NCBI GenBank assembly: GCA_016793115.1
Contig: JAEUIN010000218.1
Span: forward strand, 1-64,000
DNA: 64,000 nucleotides
Source of the DNA: Planctomycetaceae bacterium
GTDB lineage: Bacteria > Planctomycetota > Planctomycetia > Pirellulales > PNKZ01
Reading direction: 5' to 3'
Position 1 is the first letter of the stretch. Each line of letters opens with the position of its first letter. Under the pieces are notes generated by a model. The model had not been told where the DNA came from and did not search any database. It worked only from the letters and a program-made list of their open reading frames with translations. This document shows, in pieces, positions 15,542 to 26,390 of the stretch. The position numbers were made by a program, and so were the translations under genes.

Positions 15542-15587
15542 GTGGGCCTTGCCGACTGCCGCTTTGCGGCCGTCGGGTTCGACCCAC
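15542..15587. repeat. Diverged GTGGG...CCCAC palindrome with nested hairpin
   Basis: The outer arms are GTGGG (15542-15546) and CCCAC (15583-15587). The inside forms a second stem, CCGACTGCCGC against GCGGCCGTCGG. It ends 4 bases before the stop of the minus-strand gene at 15592. Confidence 0.6.
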
Positions 15588-15591
15588 CCGA

Positions 15592-16500
15592 CTAGCGCGT
15601 GGCGGCGTCGGCTTCGCGGAGGGCGGTGCTGACGGCGTCGCCACCGGTCGTCGGTTCTTCGACGGCCAGGCCCATGGCTTGGGCGTAGATGCGATCGCTG
15701 ATCGCGAGGAACTTCTGCTTCACGTCGGGAGCGACGCGACGGCACTTGCCGGCGATGCGGTGCAAGTTTTCCGGCGCCGACTCGGCGGCGACGCTCACGC
15801 TGGAGACGAAGCCGGTGGTTTCGCGGAAGTTGTGGTCGGCGATGCCGCCGATCATCGTTTGAAAGGTGCGCGCGAAGACCTCGACGCCCAGGTTGTCGAG
15901 CTGGACGAACGAGTCGAGACGACACTGGATGTAGTCGGTCTCGTCGGCGTTGCGCAACTGCGCGGCCGTCATGGAGATGATGCAGCGTCCGCGAATCGGG
16001 CGCGGCATCAACGTGCCGGTGTAGGTGCCGTCGCAGTAGAGCACGTAGTGCGTCGGCGACTTGTAGAGGAAATGAATGTCGCCCGAAGTTCCCTGCCCGT
16101 CGTCGATGCGGTAGGAATGGGCGCCGATTTTCTTGATGGAGACGTTCGTCACGCCCATCACTTCCCACATGTTGATCACGAGCTCCGGGTTCTCGACCAT
16201 GAAATGGAAGAGTTCCGGCCGGCACTCGATGGTCTGCTGCGGCAAGCGGCGAAAGATCGTCGTATCGTTGATGATTTTTTGGGTCAGGCCGCGGCCTTGC
16301 GGCGTGAGCTTGTTGAGCGGCAGCTTGCGCAAGGCGTCTTCATGGAGTTCGCGCGTGGTGCCGTGCGGCGGCGGAGCGGAAGCGGTCGGCGTCGCGGCCT
16401 GCGACCACTGCGACGTCGAGGTCGCAAGCGCCACGGCCAAAGCACCGAGAAAGCGGCGTCGCGACGTACGTCGAGCGCCGTTGCCGAATGTCGTACCCAA
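15592..16500 (-). CDS. Tat-type secreted protein of unknown function
   Basis: The product is 302 residues. The N-terminus reads SRRRFLGALAVALATS, a good twin-arginine signal with likely cleavage after SQAA (about 36). The mature part has no motif I recognise. It contains an ELVINMWEVMGVTNVS segment, a FLYKSPTHYVLYCDGTYTG segment and an IRGRCIISMTAAQL segment, suggesting a mixed alpha/beta lipid- or ligand-binding type fold. The phrases ETDYIQCRLDSFVQLDNLG and IADHNFRETTGFVSSVS recall planctomycete hypothetical proteins. It appears monocistronic, divergent from the HEAT-repeat gene, with repeats C and GTGGG at its 3' end. Confidence 0.8.
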   Translation of the reverse strand: MGTTFGNGARRTSRRRFLGALAVALATSTSQWSQAATPTASAPPPHGTTRELHEDALRKLPLNKLTPQGRGLTQKIINDTTIFRRLPQQTIECRPELFHFMVENPELVINMWEVMGVTNVSIKKIGAHSYRIDDGQGTSGDIHFLYKSPTHYVLYCDGTYTGTLMPRPIRGRCIISMTAAQLRNADETDYIQCRLDSFVQLDNLGVEVFARTFQTMIGGIADHNFRETTGFVSSVSVAAESAPENLHRIAGKCRRVAPDVKQKFLAISDRIYAQAMGLAVEEPTTGGDAVSTALREADAATR

Positions 16501-16723
16501 GAAAGCCCCCTGCTAGCGTCGTGTCGGCGGCCTGCCGATCATGAGGCAAGACTTAACGACCCTACTGGTAATTCGGCCTTCGCGCGGCGAACCGCCACTG
16601 TTTTTCACCCTAAGCTGCGGCGAGCGACGAAGGATGAATCGCACATTGATCTTGTGACGACGGGCGGCTCTCGGGCATGATGCCGGCCGGACGATGCCCA
16701 ACCTTTCCAATCGCCGTAGTCGT

Positions 16724-18052
16724 ATGCCTGCCAAGCCTGCGAAGCCGAACGCCGAGACGAGCGCGCCGCGTCGTCGGAAGAAGCTGCGGAAATTGCTCTG
16801 GCTCCTGCCGGCCGTGCCGGCGATCGCGTTATTGATCGGATGGAATTGGTGGCCGCAACACGCGGCAGCTCGTTGCGAAGCGCGCCTTGCGGATTGCTCC
16901 GACGCGGACGTCGCAGCTTGTTTGCGCGACTTAGACGGGTGCGGCGACGCGGCCGCTCCGGCGCTGGTGCGGCTCATGCAATCACCGCGCGCATCCGTCG
17001 CCGCCGGGGCTCGCGATCTGTTGAACGCGCGGCTCGGCCGGCTGACCAAAGGCGAGGCCCCGCTCGTCGAGGCGGAAGCGTCGCGTTGGGCCGAACTCAC
17101 GGAACAACTCTGCGCGGCGACGACCGAGGGGATTGCGCAGCCGGCGCTGGATTGGACTTGGAACATGCTGGAGACGAGCGGCCGGTTGCGGCTCGCCGGG
17201 CGTTTGCCGAACGCGGCCCACGGCCGGCTGACCGTGGCTTGCCGCACGCTGCTGGAACGAACGGTGTTGGAACCGGCTCCGCTCCCGGCCGCGGTTGCCG
17301 GCGGCGAGCCGGCGGCGGCCGCCGCGGCCGACGTCGCCGCGATGCGGCCTGCGGGCGACGCTGAAACGGCGCGCATTCTCGCGGCCGTCGCTCAAGCCGA
17401 ACGAGCGACGGCGGATCGCGAGGCGGCAGCCGCGCGGCAGGCCGCAGCGATGCGCCCGTTGACCGTCACGCCGGCGCCGACGCTCGACGTGCCGGGCGTC
17501 GACCAAGCGACGCTGTCGCAAGGTGCGGCCAACGCGGCGGCGCGCGTGAACCCGATGCGCGGCGCGCGGGCCGACGAGCAAGTGTTGCAAGCTTCGACGG
17601 CGGCCGCCGAAGTGCGGTTGGAATCGTCGGCCGCGGCGGAGCGCGCACCGCTTCTCGGCGCCGCGCCGCTGCAAACCCGCACGGCTTGGGAACTCTTCGC
17701 CGATCTCGGCACGGCGAACGAAGGCGCGGCTCGCGACGAACTTCGCCGGCGCGAATTCAGCGACCGCGAGATTGAGCTCGGTGCGCATCTCACGAGCGGC
17801 GACCCCGAGGAGCGACTGCACTATGTGCGCTTATTGCCGACCATGGCCGGCGGGGCTTCGCTGAAGCCGTGGCTGTTGCATTTGGCGGGCGACGCCGACG
17901 CCGAGGTGCGGCGAGCGTGCGTCGGCTTGATGGCCGGCACGAAAGACGCCGCGATCTTGGCCCGCTTGCGCGAACTGGCGTTTACCGACCTGGACGACGA
18001 GGTGCGCAAGCAAGCGCTGCGCATCGTCGATCCGAGCGGCCGCGGCCGATAA
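16724..18052 (+). CDS. Membrane-anchored HEAT-repeat-like protein
   Basis: The product is 442 residues from ATG 16724 (MPAKPAKPNAE). An ATG-proximal alternative at 16694 would add ten residues. A basic head (PRRRKKLRKLL) and one helix (about 25-45) anchor it, with the rest outside. Residues ~50-120 form a HEAT-like unit (CLRDLDGCGDAAAPALVRLM and SPRASVAAGARDLL). The middle (~180-300) is a low-complexity Ala/Glu/Arg-rich linker. The C-terminal ~110 residues form two or three further HEAT-type helical pairs ending LDDEVRKQALRIVD. HEAT arrays are protein-binding scaffolds; the partner is unknown. It converges on the paralogous operon, only 22 bases from its end. Confidence 0.8.
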   Translation: MPAKPAKPNAETSAPRRRKKLRKLLWLLPAVPAIALLIGWNWWPQHAAARCEARLADCSDADVAACLRDLDGCGDAAAPALVRLMQSPRASVAAGARDLLNARLGRLTKGEAPLVEAEASRWAELTEQLCAATTEGIAQPALDWTWNMLETSGRLRLAGRLPNAAHGRLTVACRTLLERTVLEPAPLPAAVAGGEPAAAAAADVAAMRPAGDAETARILAAVAQAERATADREAAAARQAAAMRPLTVTPAPTLDVPGVDQATLSQGAANAAARVNPMRGARADEQVLQASTAAAEVRLESSAAAERAPLLGAAPLQTRTAWELFADLGTANEGAARDELRRREFSDREIELGAHLTSGDPEERLHYVRLLPTMAGGASLKPWLLHLAGDADAEVRRACVGLMAGTKDAAILARLRELAFTDLDDEVRKQALRIVDPSGRGR

Positions 18053-18074
18053 CTTCAGGGCCGATTGGCGAGCG

Positions 18075-19337
18075 TCAGTACTTCGGGAAGATGGCCGGCG
18101 TCGGGAAGCGGTCTTCGTGGCTGAAGGTTCCGTCGCCGAGATATTCCTCGCGAGGCAGATCCACCTGCGGCCAACTGGTGGGGCGCACTCGGACGACGCG
18201 GCCGGGGCGGATGCCTTCGATGATGAGATCGGTCTCGAAACGAATTTGGATGCCGCTGCTGCCGAGCGGCGGCTCTTGCGTCGTCTTCACGACGTCGAGG
18301 ATCACACCTTTCGAAGCCATGTGCGCCGGCCCGTACGCGCCGCCGGCATGTTTCAGCGTGTTTTCGGAGGCGTTCATGAAAACGCCCGCATCCTTTTTGA
18401 AATCGGCGTAGAGCGAAGCATCCATACCGCCGAAGAGAGTCGCGGTCACTTTCGCACGGCCGAACTTGCCGTATTCAACCGCGTCGATCCAGGCGGGGAG
18501 CCAGCGACTGCGCATGAACGCCTTGTGCACCGCAGTCTGATTGCGGGCGGCCCGCTCGATCGCGGAGTCGTCGAGCCAGATGTCCGAGATGTGAAAGCGG
18601 GTGAACACTCCGCCGGGCGTGGGCTTCCAGGTGATGCCGAGTAAGACCGGCTTGTCGTCGAGCGCTTTCTTCCCGGCGGCGGGCCAAGCGCCTTCGGCGA
18701 CGAGGTCTTCGACGCCCAAACATTCGCGACCGCGCCAGATGCGCGTGGCGGCATCGAACGTCATCTTCTCTTCGGTTGCCTTCTCGTCGTCGCCCGCTTT
18801 CGGTCCGAGGGAGGCGACAATCATCCCCTCTTTGTTCTGCAGCTCCACTTCCTTGAGCTTCCAGACTTTTCCCTCGCGCAGGCAGCGGCTCGGTTCGTCT
18901 TCGAGCAGAAGCACGTGGTTCTCGGCCGGTGCGGTGCCCGCGCCGCTGTAGCCGGCGTTCTTCTGCCGATTGTCGATCGGCAAGACGGGGACGGCGGAGA
19001 TCTTGGGGTCGGGCGGCAGAAAGGCCCGCACGTGCAACACGGTGCCGAGCGGGATGTCGCGGAGATCCGCCGGGGCGCCGTGATAGCGAACGACGCCGTA
19101 GGGGAGCAGCGCAAACGGGTGCGGAGCGTTGCGGAAATACGTGCCTGCGCCTTGCACGCGGATGCTGCCGCGGCGATTGGCGTGATCGACGAACACGAGC
19201 TCGCCGCGGTAGGCGTGCGCCATTTCCAACGGGGGAAACTTCCCCGCTTCGGGCCGGAACACTTGCTCTTCGGCGTGTGCGGAGCACCAACCAAGGATCG
19301 ACAGCGAGAAACCAAGAACGAGCGAGAAGCGTGTCAT
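18075..19337 (-). CDS. Secreted protein, paralogue 2 of a tandem pair, unknown family
   Basis: The product is 420 residues from ATG 19337 (MTRFSLVLGF...), which gives a clean signal peptide ending near SAHA. The open frame extends upstream only into the neighbouring paralogue's 3' region. The mature protein is closely similar to the product of 19363-20661 along its whole length. Shared blocks include [84 protein letters not shown] and the C-terminus [11 protein letters not shown] recognise no named domain. The WKPTPGG and DIWLDDSA segments look like a beta-rich exported protein. It is the last gene of the operon that starts with the DUF1592-type gene, 25 bases after its paralogue. Confidence 0.85.
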   Translation of the reverse strand: MTRFSLVLGFSLSILGWCSAHAEEQVFRPEAGKFPPLEMAHAYRGELVFVDHANRRGSIRVQGAGTYFRNAPHPFALLPYGVVRYHGAPADLRDIPLGTVLHVRAFLPPDPKISAVPVLPIDNRQKNAGYSGAGTAPAENHVLLLEDEPSRCLREGKVWKLKEVELQNKEGMIVASLGPKAGDDEKATEEKMTFDAATRIWRGRECLGVEDLVAEGAWPAAGKKALDDKPVLLGITWKPTPGGVFTRFHISDIWLDDSAIERAARNQTAVHKAFMRSRWLPAWIDAVEYGKFGRAKVTATLFGGMDASLYADFKKDAGVFMNASENTLKHAGGAYGPAHMASKGVILDVVKTTQEPPLGSSGIQIRFETDLIIEGIRPGRVVRVRPTSWPQVDLPREEYLGDGTFSHEDRFPTPAIFPKY

Positions 19338-19362
19338 GGCGTGAGCGGGAGAGTGGAGAGCG

Positions 19363-20661
19363 TCAGTATTTCGGGAAGATGGCCGGAGTCGGGAAGCGCT
19401 CGTCGATGCTCGAAGGCCCGTCGCTGAGATACTCTTCGCGCGGCACATGCACGTCGGGCCAACTCGCGGGCCTGACGCGGACGATGCGCGTCGGACGGAG
19501 CCCCTCGGTGACGAGATCGGTCTCAAATCGAATCTGAATGCCGCTGCTGCCGAGCGGGACGTCGCCGGGCGTCTTGGCGACTTTTTCGATGATGCCCCGC
19601 GCGGCCATCTGCGTCGGCCCGGCGGTGCCCCCTTCCGTATGCTTCAATGTGTTCTCGACGCCGTTCATCAGAGCGGGAACGCCCTTTTTGAAATCGGCGT
19701 AGAGCGAGTCGTCCATGCCGCCGAAGAGCGTCGCGGTCACTTTCGCGCGGCCGAACTTGCCGTACTCGACGGCATCGATCCACCCGGGCAGCCAGCGGCC
19801 GCGCATGAAGGCCTTATGCGTCTCCGTCTGATGGTGCTGCGCGTTTAGCAGCGCGGCCTCGTCGAGCCAAATGTCGGAGATGTGAAAGCGGGTGAAAACT
19901 CCGCCGGGCGTGGGCTTCCAAGTGAGGCCGAGCCAGACGGGTTGATCGCCGAGCGCTTTCTTCCCGGCGGCGGGCCAAGCATTCTCGGCGACGAGATCCT
20001 CGATCCGCAGGTATTCACGGCCGCGCCAGACGCGTGTCGCGGCATCAAACGTCAGTGTTTCCTCCTCCGACTTCCCGCCCCCGCCTTGCTTCGACTCGCA
20101 GACGGCGGTGATCGTTCCTTCGCGGTTCTTGATCTCCACTTCTCGGAGTTTCCAAACTAGGCCTTCGCGCCGGCAGCGGCTGGGCTCGTCTTCGAGGAGG
20201 AGGACATGATTCTCGGCCGGTGCCGACCCGGGCCCTCCCAAACCTGACTTCTCCCGGCTGTTGATCGGCAACACGGGGACGGACGAAGTCTTTTCGTCGG
20301 GCGGGAGAAACGCGTGGAGATGCAGCATCGTGCCGAGCGGAATGTCGCGCAGGTCGGCCGGTGCGCCGTGATAGCGGACGATTCCGTACGGCAGCAGAGC
20401 GAAAGGAAGCGGGGCGTTGAAGCGGAACTTGCCTGTGGAAGCCACGCGGAGGCTGCCGCGCCGATTGGCGTGATCCACAAAGACGAGTTCGCCGCGGTAG
20501 GAATGCGCTTTCTCCAGGGGCGCAAACTTCCCCGCCTCCGGCCGGAACGGCTCGACGAATTCGGTTCTCGATTCCCGCTTATCCGTCGCTTGTTCTTGGC
20601 CGAAAGCGGTCGTTGCGGCGAGCAATGAACAAGCAAGCACCCGGCGGAGCACGCAGCTCAT
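19363..20661 (-). CDS. Secreted protein, paralogue 1 of a tandem pair, unknown family
   Basis: The product is 432 residues with a signal peptide ([21 protein letters not shown]). It shares the full length of its neighbour at 18075-19337, including [38 protein letters not shown] and [10 protein letters not shown]. The two clearly arose by tandem duplication and have diverged moderately. Differences cluster in the central linker ([14 protein letters not shown] against EEKMTFDAATRIW) and near [14 protein letters not shown]. Its ATG overlaps the stop of the DUF1552 gene (ATGA, 20658-20661), so it is translationally coupled to it. No function is known. Association with the DUF1552/DUF1592 pair is the best clue and suggests an extracytoplasmic accessory. 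Confidence 0.87.
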   Translation of the reverse strand: MSCVLRRVLACSLLAATTAFGQEQATDKRESRTEFVEPFRPEAGKFAPLEKAHSYRGELVFVDHANRRGSLRVASTGKFRFNAPLPFALLPYGIVRYHGAPADLRDIPLGTMLHLHAFLPPDEKTSSVPVLPINSREKSGLGGPGSAPAENHVLLLEDEPSRCRREGLVWKLREVEIKNREGTITAVCESKQGGGGKSEEETLTFDAATRVWRGREYLRIEDLVAENAWPAAGKKALGDQPVWLGLTWKPTPGGVFTRFHISDIWLDEAALLNAQHHQTETHKAFMRGRWLPGWIDAVEYGKFGRAKVTATLFGGMDDSLYADFKKGVPALMNGVENTLKHTEGGTAGPTQMAARGIIEKVAKTPGDVPLGSSGIQIRFETDLVTEGLRPTRIVRVRPASWPDVHVPREEYLSDGPSSIDERFPTPAIFPKY

Positions 20662-22016
20662 AGCGCGATCACCTGGTTGCTGTCGCCGAACGTATCGGTC
20701 TCCACGCCCATCCGTTGCGCCATCAGGAGCAACAGGTTGCTCATGTGGGCCTTGGGGTTCGCAGGACGACTGCAGAGCGAATAGTGCTCGCCGGGTTTGT
20801 CGAGCCGGTAGCCCTGGAAGTGGCCTTGGTTGAAATCGAGGTGGCCGCCGTGCTTCAGCCCCAGGTCCGAACCGCCGGCGAGAACGAGCGGAAGATTCGC
20901 GTTGCCGTGGCTGTGGCCGTACGACATGCCGCTGCCGAACAGCGCCATGGTCGAGCCGAGGAGCGGCTTGCCGTTGAGGTCTTTCGTCTCGGCAAGTCGA
21001 GTCAGGAAGTAGCTAAACTGCTCGATGGCGAAGGTGTCGTACTGGGTGAGCTTTTCCATGTAGCCCGGATCGCCGCCGTGGTGGCTCAATTGATGGCGCG
21101 ACTCGGTAATGCCGATCTCCGGAATCGAGAAGGCATCCCCTTCTCCTCCCAGGCTGAACGTGGCCACTCGGGTCACGTCGGTCTGGAAGGCGAGCACGAT
21201 CAGATCGTAGACGGTGCGGAAATAGTCGCCCGCCATCGTCGCGGCGACGTCGCGGTCGGTGCGTCGGCGATCGGCTTCGGAGACGACCGGGAGCGGAGTG
21301 TCGAGCCACGAATCGGCGCGGCGGGTGCGAATTTCCGCCTCGCGAACCGAGGTCAGGTACTGGTCGAGGCGTCCTTTGTCGGCCGCTCCCATCGCTTGCT
21401 CCAGGCGGCGCACTTCCGCCAGGTTGGCGTCTAAAACGCTCGCTTTGCGACGCAAGGCCCGCCGCTGCGCCGCGGTGCCCCCTTTCGGCTCGGCGAAGAG
21501 CGACGCGAAGATTTCGCTGCAGCGGCGCATCGCCGGCAGGCGGACGCCGTCGGCCGTCCAGGCCAGCGAATCTTGCGTGAGGGCGACTTCCAGCGAAGGG
21601 TAGCGCGTGTGCTTGGCGGTGACCTCGGCCATCTTCTGGTCGACGGAAATGGTGTTCCGATCCGAAGGGCCGAGCTTGCCGCCGGTCAGCCAGACGGAGA
21701 TGCAGTTGTGATGGTGGCTGAGAGCGCCCGGGTGATGCAGGCCGCTGATCGGCGTGATCGCGTCGCGATGCTTTTCCAAAGGCTTCAGCGACCGGGAAAA
21801 CTGATAGTCTTTGCCCGGCGTTGTGATTTGATAGTTGAGGGAATGCACGCCGTTGGCGAGATAAATGAAGGCGCTGCGCCGAGGCGTCGCCGTTTCACGT
21901 TCCGCGGCCCGCAGCGGAACCATGCACTCCAGAAACGGCAGCGAGATGCAACTGCCCAACGCGCGCAGCGCGTGCCGGCGATCGATCAACCAAGATTGGG
22001 AAAGAAAGTTGCTCAT
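20658..22016 (-). CDS. DUF1552 domain-containing Tat-exported protein
   Basis: The product is 452 residues, the usual DUF1552 length. The N-terminus [20 protein letters not shown] is a Tat-type signal. Family landmarks are [37 protein letters not shown] and SVDQKMAEV. Further on lie [32 protein letters not shown] and [20 protein letters not shown]. The end [17 protein letters not shown] is typical. DUF1552 proteins share the alkaline-phosphatase-like fold with DUF1501 and are nearly always encoded beside DUF1592-type cytochrome proteins. They are believed to act in the periplasm, but the reaction is unknown. It lies 41 bases after the DUF1592-type gene and overlaps the next gene by 4 bases. 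Confidence 0.93.
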   Translation of the reverse strand: MSNFLSQSWLIDRRHALRALGSCISLPFLECMVPLRAAERETATPRRSAFIYLANGVHSLNYQITTPGKDYQFSRSLKPLEKHRDAITPISGLHHPGALSHHHNCISVWLTGGKLGPSDRNTISVDQKMAEVTAKHTRYPSLEVALTQDSLAWTADGVRLPAMRRCSEIFASLFAEPKGGTAAQRRALRRKASVLDANLAEVRRLEQAMGAADKGRLDQYLTSVREAEIRTRRADSWLDTPLPVVSEADRRRTDRDVAATMAGDYFRTVYDLIVLAFQTDVTRVATFSLGGEGDAFSIPEIGITESRHQLSHHGGDPGYMEKLTQYDTFAIEQFSYFLTRLAETKDLNGKPLLGSTMALFGSGMSYGHSHGNANLPLVLAGGSDLGLKHGGHLDFNQGHFQGYRLDKPGEHYSLCSRPANPKAHMSNLLLLMAQRMGVETDTFGDSNQVIAL

Positions 22017-22057
22017 GAGAATTTGAGTGACGTTGTCGGGTGATCGGGCGGGATTGG

Positions 22058-24517
<2,460 letters not shown>

Positions 24518-24844
24518 GCGTAAGACCTTCGAATCAGGCGGGAAACAGGCTCGTTCGACGCGGGGCGGCGAGTCGTCGAGCTTCGGCAGGCGGGCGCTTC
24601 GGGCGTGGGGAGGACTTAGGCTCGAGACGGCGGCGCAGCCGGCTCGTCGTCGAGTTTCAGGGGAGCTTAAAGATTACCCGACAACACCCTCTGTTGTCCG
24701 CAGAATTCCGGACGTGAGCCGGCGGGCTGAGAAGGTGTTCACCGCGGCGGCGATGGGGCTGGAGCCCAGGCGCAGCCGCGGATACTGAGGCACCGCTTCA
24801 TTTTGCCGCGGCCGGCCGATCAATAGGACGTCGTGCAACGCGGT
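24518..24844. other. 327-bp gap upstream of the DUF1592/DUF1552 operon
   Basis: It holds the putative promoter/operator at 24671-24700. Between there and 24844 I see no gene or repeat; short open frames are Arg-rich and lack ribosome sites. Confidence 0.55.
24671..24700 (-). promoter_or_regulatory. Putative promoter with embedded 7-bp inverted repeat (operator candidate)
   Basis: Read on the minus strand: CGGACA (-35, 24700-24695), an 18-base spacer and TAATCT (-10, 24676-24671). A perfect inverted repeat GACAACA-ccctc-TGTTGTC (24680-24698) lies almost wholly between the two boxes. A dimeric repressor there would block the promoter. The start codon of the DUF1592-type gene is about 150 bases downstream. 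The promoter boxes are only moderate matches; the inverted repeat is exact. Confidence 0.4.
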
Positions 24845-26083
24845 CTAGCGTCGGAGTCGGCTTTCGAGCACGTCGATGCGCTTGGCCGTGAGTTGGTCGC
24901 GCCCCTTGTCGGCGGCGTACCCGCGGATGCCGTTGATGCCGACGTCGAGGCCGAGGAATTGGCGAAGGTTTACGCCGGGGGCCGGCGCGACGAGCATTTG
25001 CACATCGCCGGCGTCGTTGGTCAGAGCATAGCTCGGGGCCGATTTGCCGTCGGCGATTTGCATGAGCCGGCCGACGCCGTCGTAGCGCGTAGGGTCTAAG
25101 GCGGCCCGTTCGGCGATCGAGGGCACCGGCGGACGCGCGGATGCTTCCCGCTCGTCGCGACGAGCGGAATCGTCGGTCGCGCCGGCGGCAAGACCGTGCT
25201 CGACCTCGGTCGTCTGGGTGCGCAGATGAGCGATCGAAGTGTAACGCTTCTGGATGTCTTCAAAGCGCTCGAGCTTGCTTAGGAACATGCGGGCCCGGCT
25301 GCGATCGCCGGCCGATTCGGCATTTTCGAGAATCGCATCGGCGCGATGCGTGAACTCGGCGAAGCTCCAGGCGGTGGGCTCGGCGACGACCATCTGCGAG
25401 AGCGCGAGCTCGAGCTCGTCGAGCACCGTCGGCGGCGCGGCGTCGGCGGGGAGCGAGCGGAGCCGGGCCGTAAAGTCTTGGCCGCCGCGCGGCAGCGGCT
25501 CGTCGTAGGAAACTGGGCGCACGTCGCCCGACGGGCCGAGATTGGGCTGAGCCACGTCGGCCGCGGCCGGACGGCGGAGCAAGTCGGGATGATTCACGAG
25601 TTGGCTTTGATGAATCCAGCGAAACTCGCCCGACGGCGGCAGAATCTTGTACCACAGCGTTTCACGATCGCCGGTCACCAGCGCGCGGGCTTCGAGAATG
25701 TCGACCGCTTCGCCGTCGTCGAGCTTGACCTGCACGGCGTCGCGCAGATCGCTCACCACGGTGCCGACGCGGACGTTGACCTGGCTGCCGACGACGACGC
25801 CGGTCGACTCGCCCGTGCGGCGGACGAAGTCGGCCGAGATCCAACTGAACGCGCCTTCCGGCGGACGAATCGCGCACCAGCCGGCGGGATCGTGTCGCCA
25901 CACTTCGACGGCGTCGCCGTGCCGCAGGGCGAGCACCGGGTAGAACGTTTCGCCCGGCCCGGAGCGCACGGCCGCTTCGCCGACGTTGACGAAGGCCGAA
26001 TAGGGAAAGCGTTCTTCCGCCGATTGCGCCGCGGCGGCGGCCGCGCCGGTGAGAACGAGGAGCGTCGCCAAGATGTGCCGCAT
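24845..26083 (-). CDS. Secreted SH3b-domain protein
   Basis: The product is 412 residues. A signal peptide (MRHILATLLVLTGAAAAAAQ) is followed by two bacterial SH3-like (SH3b) modules. The first (about 28-90) holds AVRSGPGETFYPVLALRHGD and GAFSWISADFV. The second (about 95-180) holds VNVRVGTVVSDLRDAVQVKL and GEFRWIHQSQLV. The remainder is helical and charged, with LERFEDIQKRYTSI and a C-terminal GVGRLMQIADGKSAPSY unit. That unit is followed by APGVNLRQFLGLDVGINGIRG, reminiscent of a small beta domain found at the end of planctomycete SH3 proteins. SH3b modules typically bind cell-wall peptides or polysaccharide. The role is inferred as envelope binding. It is divergent from leuS. Confidence 0.88.
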   Translation of the reverse strand: MRHILATLLVLTGAAAAAAQSAEERFPYSAFVNVGEAAVRSGPGETFYPVLALRHGDAVEVWRHDPAGWCAIRPPEGAFSWISADFVRRTGESTGVVVGSQVNVRVGTVVSDLRDAVQVKLDDGEAVDILEARALVTGDRETLWYKILPPSGEFRWIHQSQLVNHPDLLRRPAAADVAQPNLGPSGDVRPVSYDEPLPRGGQDFTARLRSLPADAAPPTVLDELELALSQMVVAEPTAWSFAEFTHRADAILENAESAGDRSRARMFLSKLERFEDIQKRYTSIAHLRTQTTEVEHGLAAGATDDSARRDEREASARPPVPSIAERAALDPTRYDGVGRLMQIADGKSAPSYALTNDAGDVQMLVAPAPGVNLRQFLGLDVGINGIRGYAADKGRDQLTAKRIDVLESRLRR

Positions 26084-26390
26084 GGTGAACCTCTCGCAGC
26101 GCCGAAGTGTCTGGAGCGTCGATGGATAGGTCGATAGAAAGCGGCGAACTTGTAGCGAAACGGCGGGAATCGAACAAGACCACGGGCAGCACGGCTAAGG
26201 GTGACGCTCGCGGCTTGCCCACGGGTGCTTGAATGGACCCTCGCAATTGCCCAGGAGGCCGGGCCGCCGGCGCGACCTACACACGGACCGCCGCCGACCA
26301 AAACGGACGTTGGCCAAGTGCGCCGCCGGCAGTAGAATCGCAACTTTTCCCCGTTGCAGCCGTTCCAAAGTCGGTACGCCGTAAAACCTT
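26084..26390. other. 307-bp divergent gap upstream of leuS
   Basis: Apart from the leuS promoter candidate at 26310-26338 I see no repeat, RNA gene or open frame worth calling. There is no evident T-box or leucine leader peptide. Confidence 0.5.
26310..26338 (+). promoter_or_regulatory. Putative leuS promoter
   Basis: TTGGCC (26310-26315, 4 of 6), a 17-base spacer and TAGAAT (26333-26338, 5 of 6). The leader to ATG 26391 is about 46 bases. Confidence 0.45.

Noticed and set aside
18075..20661. One long gene broken by a frameshift instead of two paralogues
   Set aside because: Each half is a complete protein with its own signal peptide, start, stop and the same C-terminus [10 protein letters not shown], so this is a tandem duplication.
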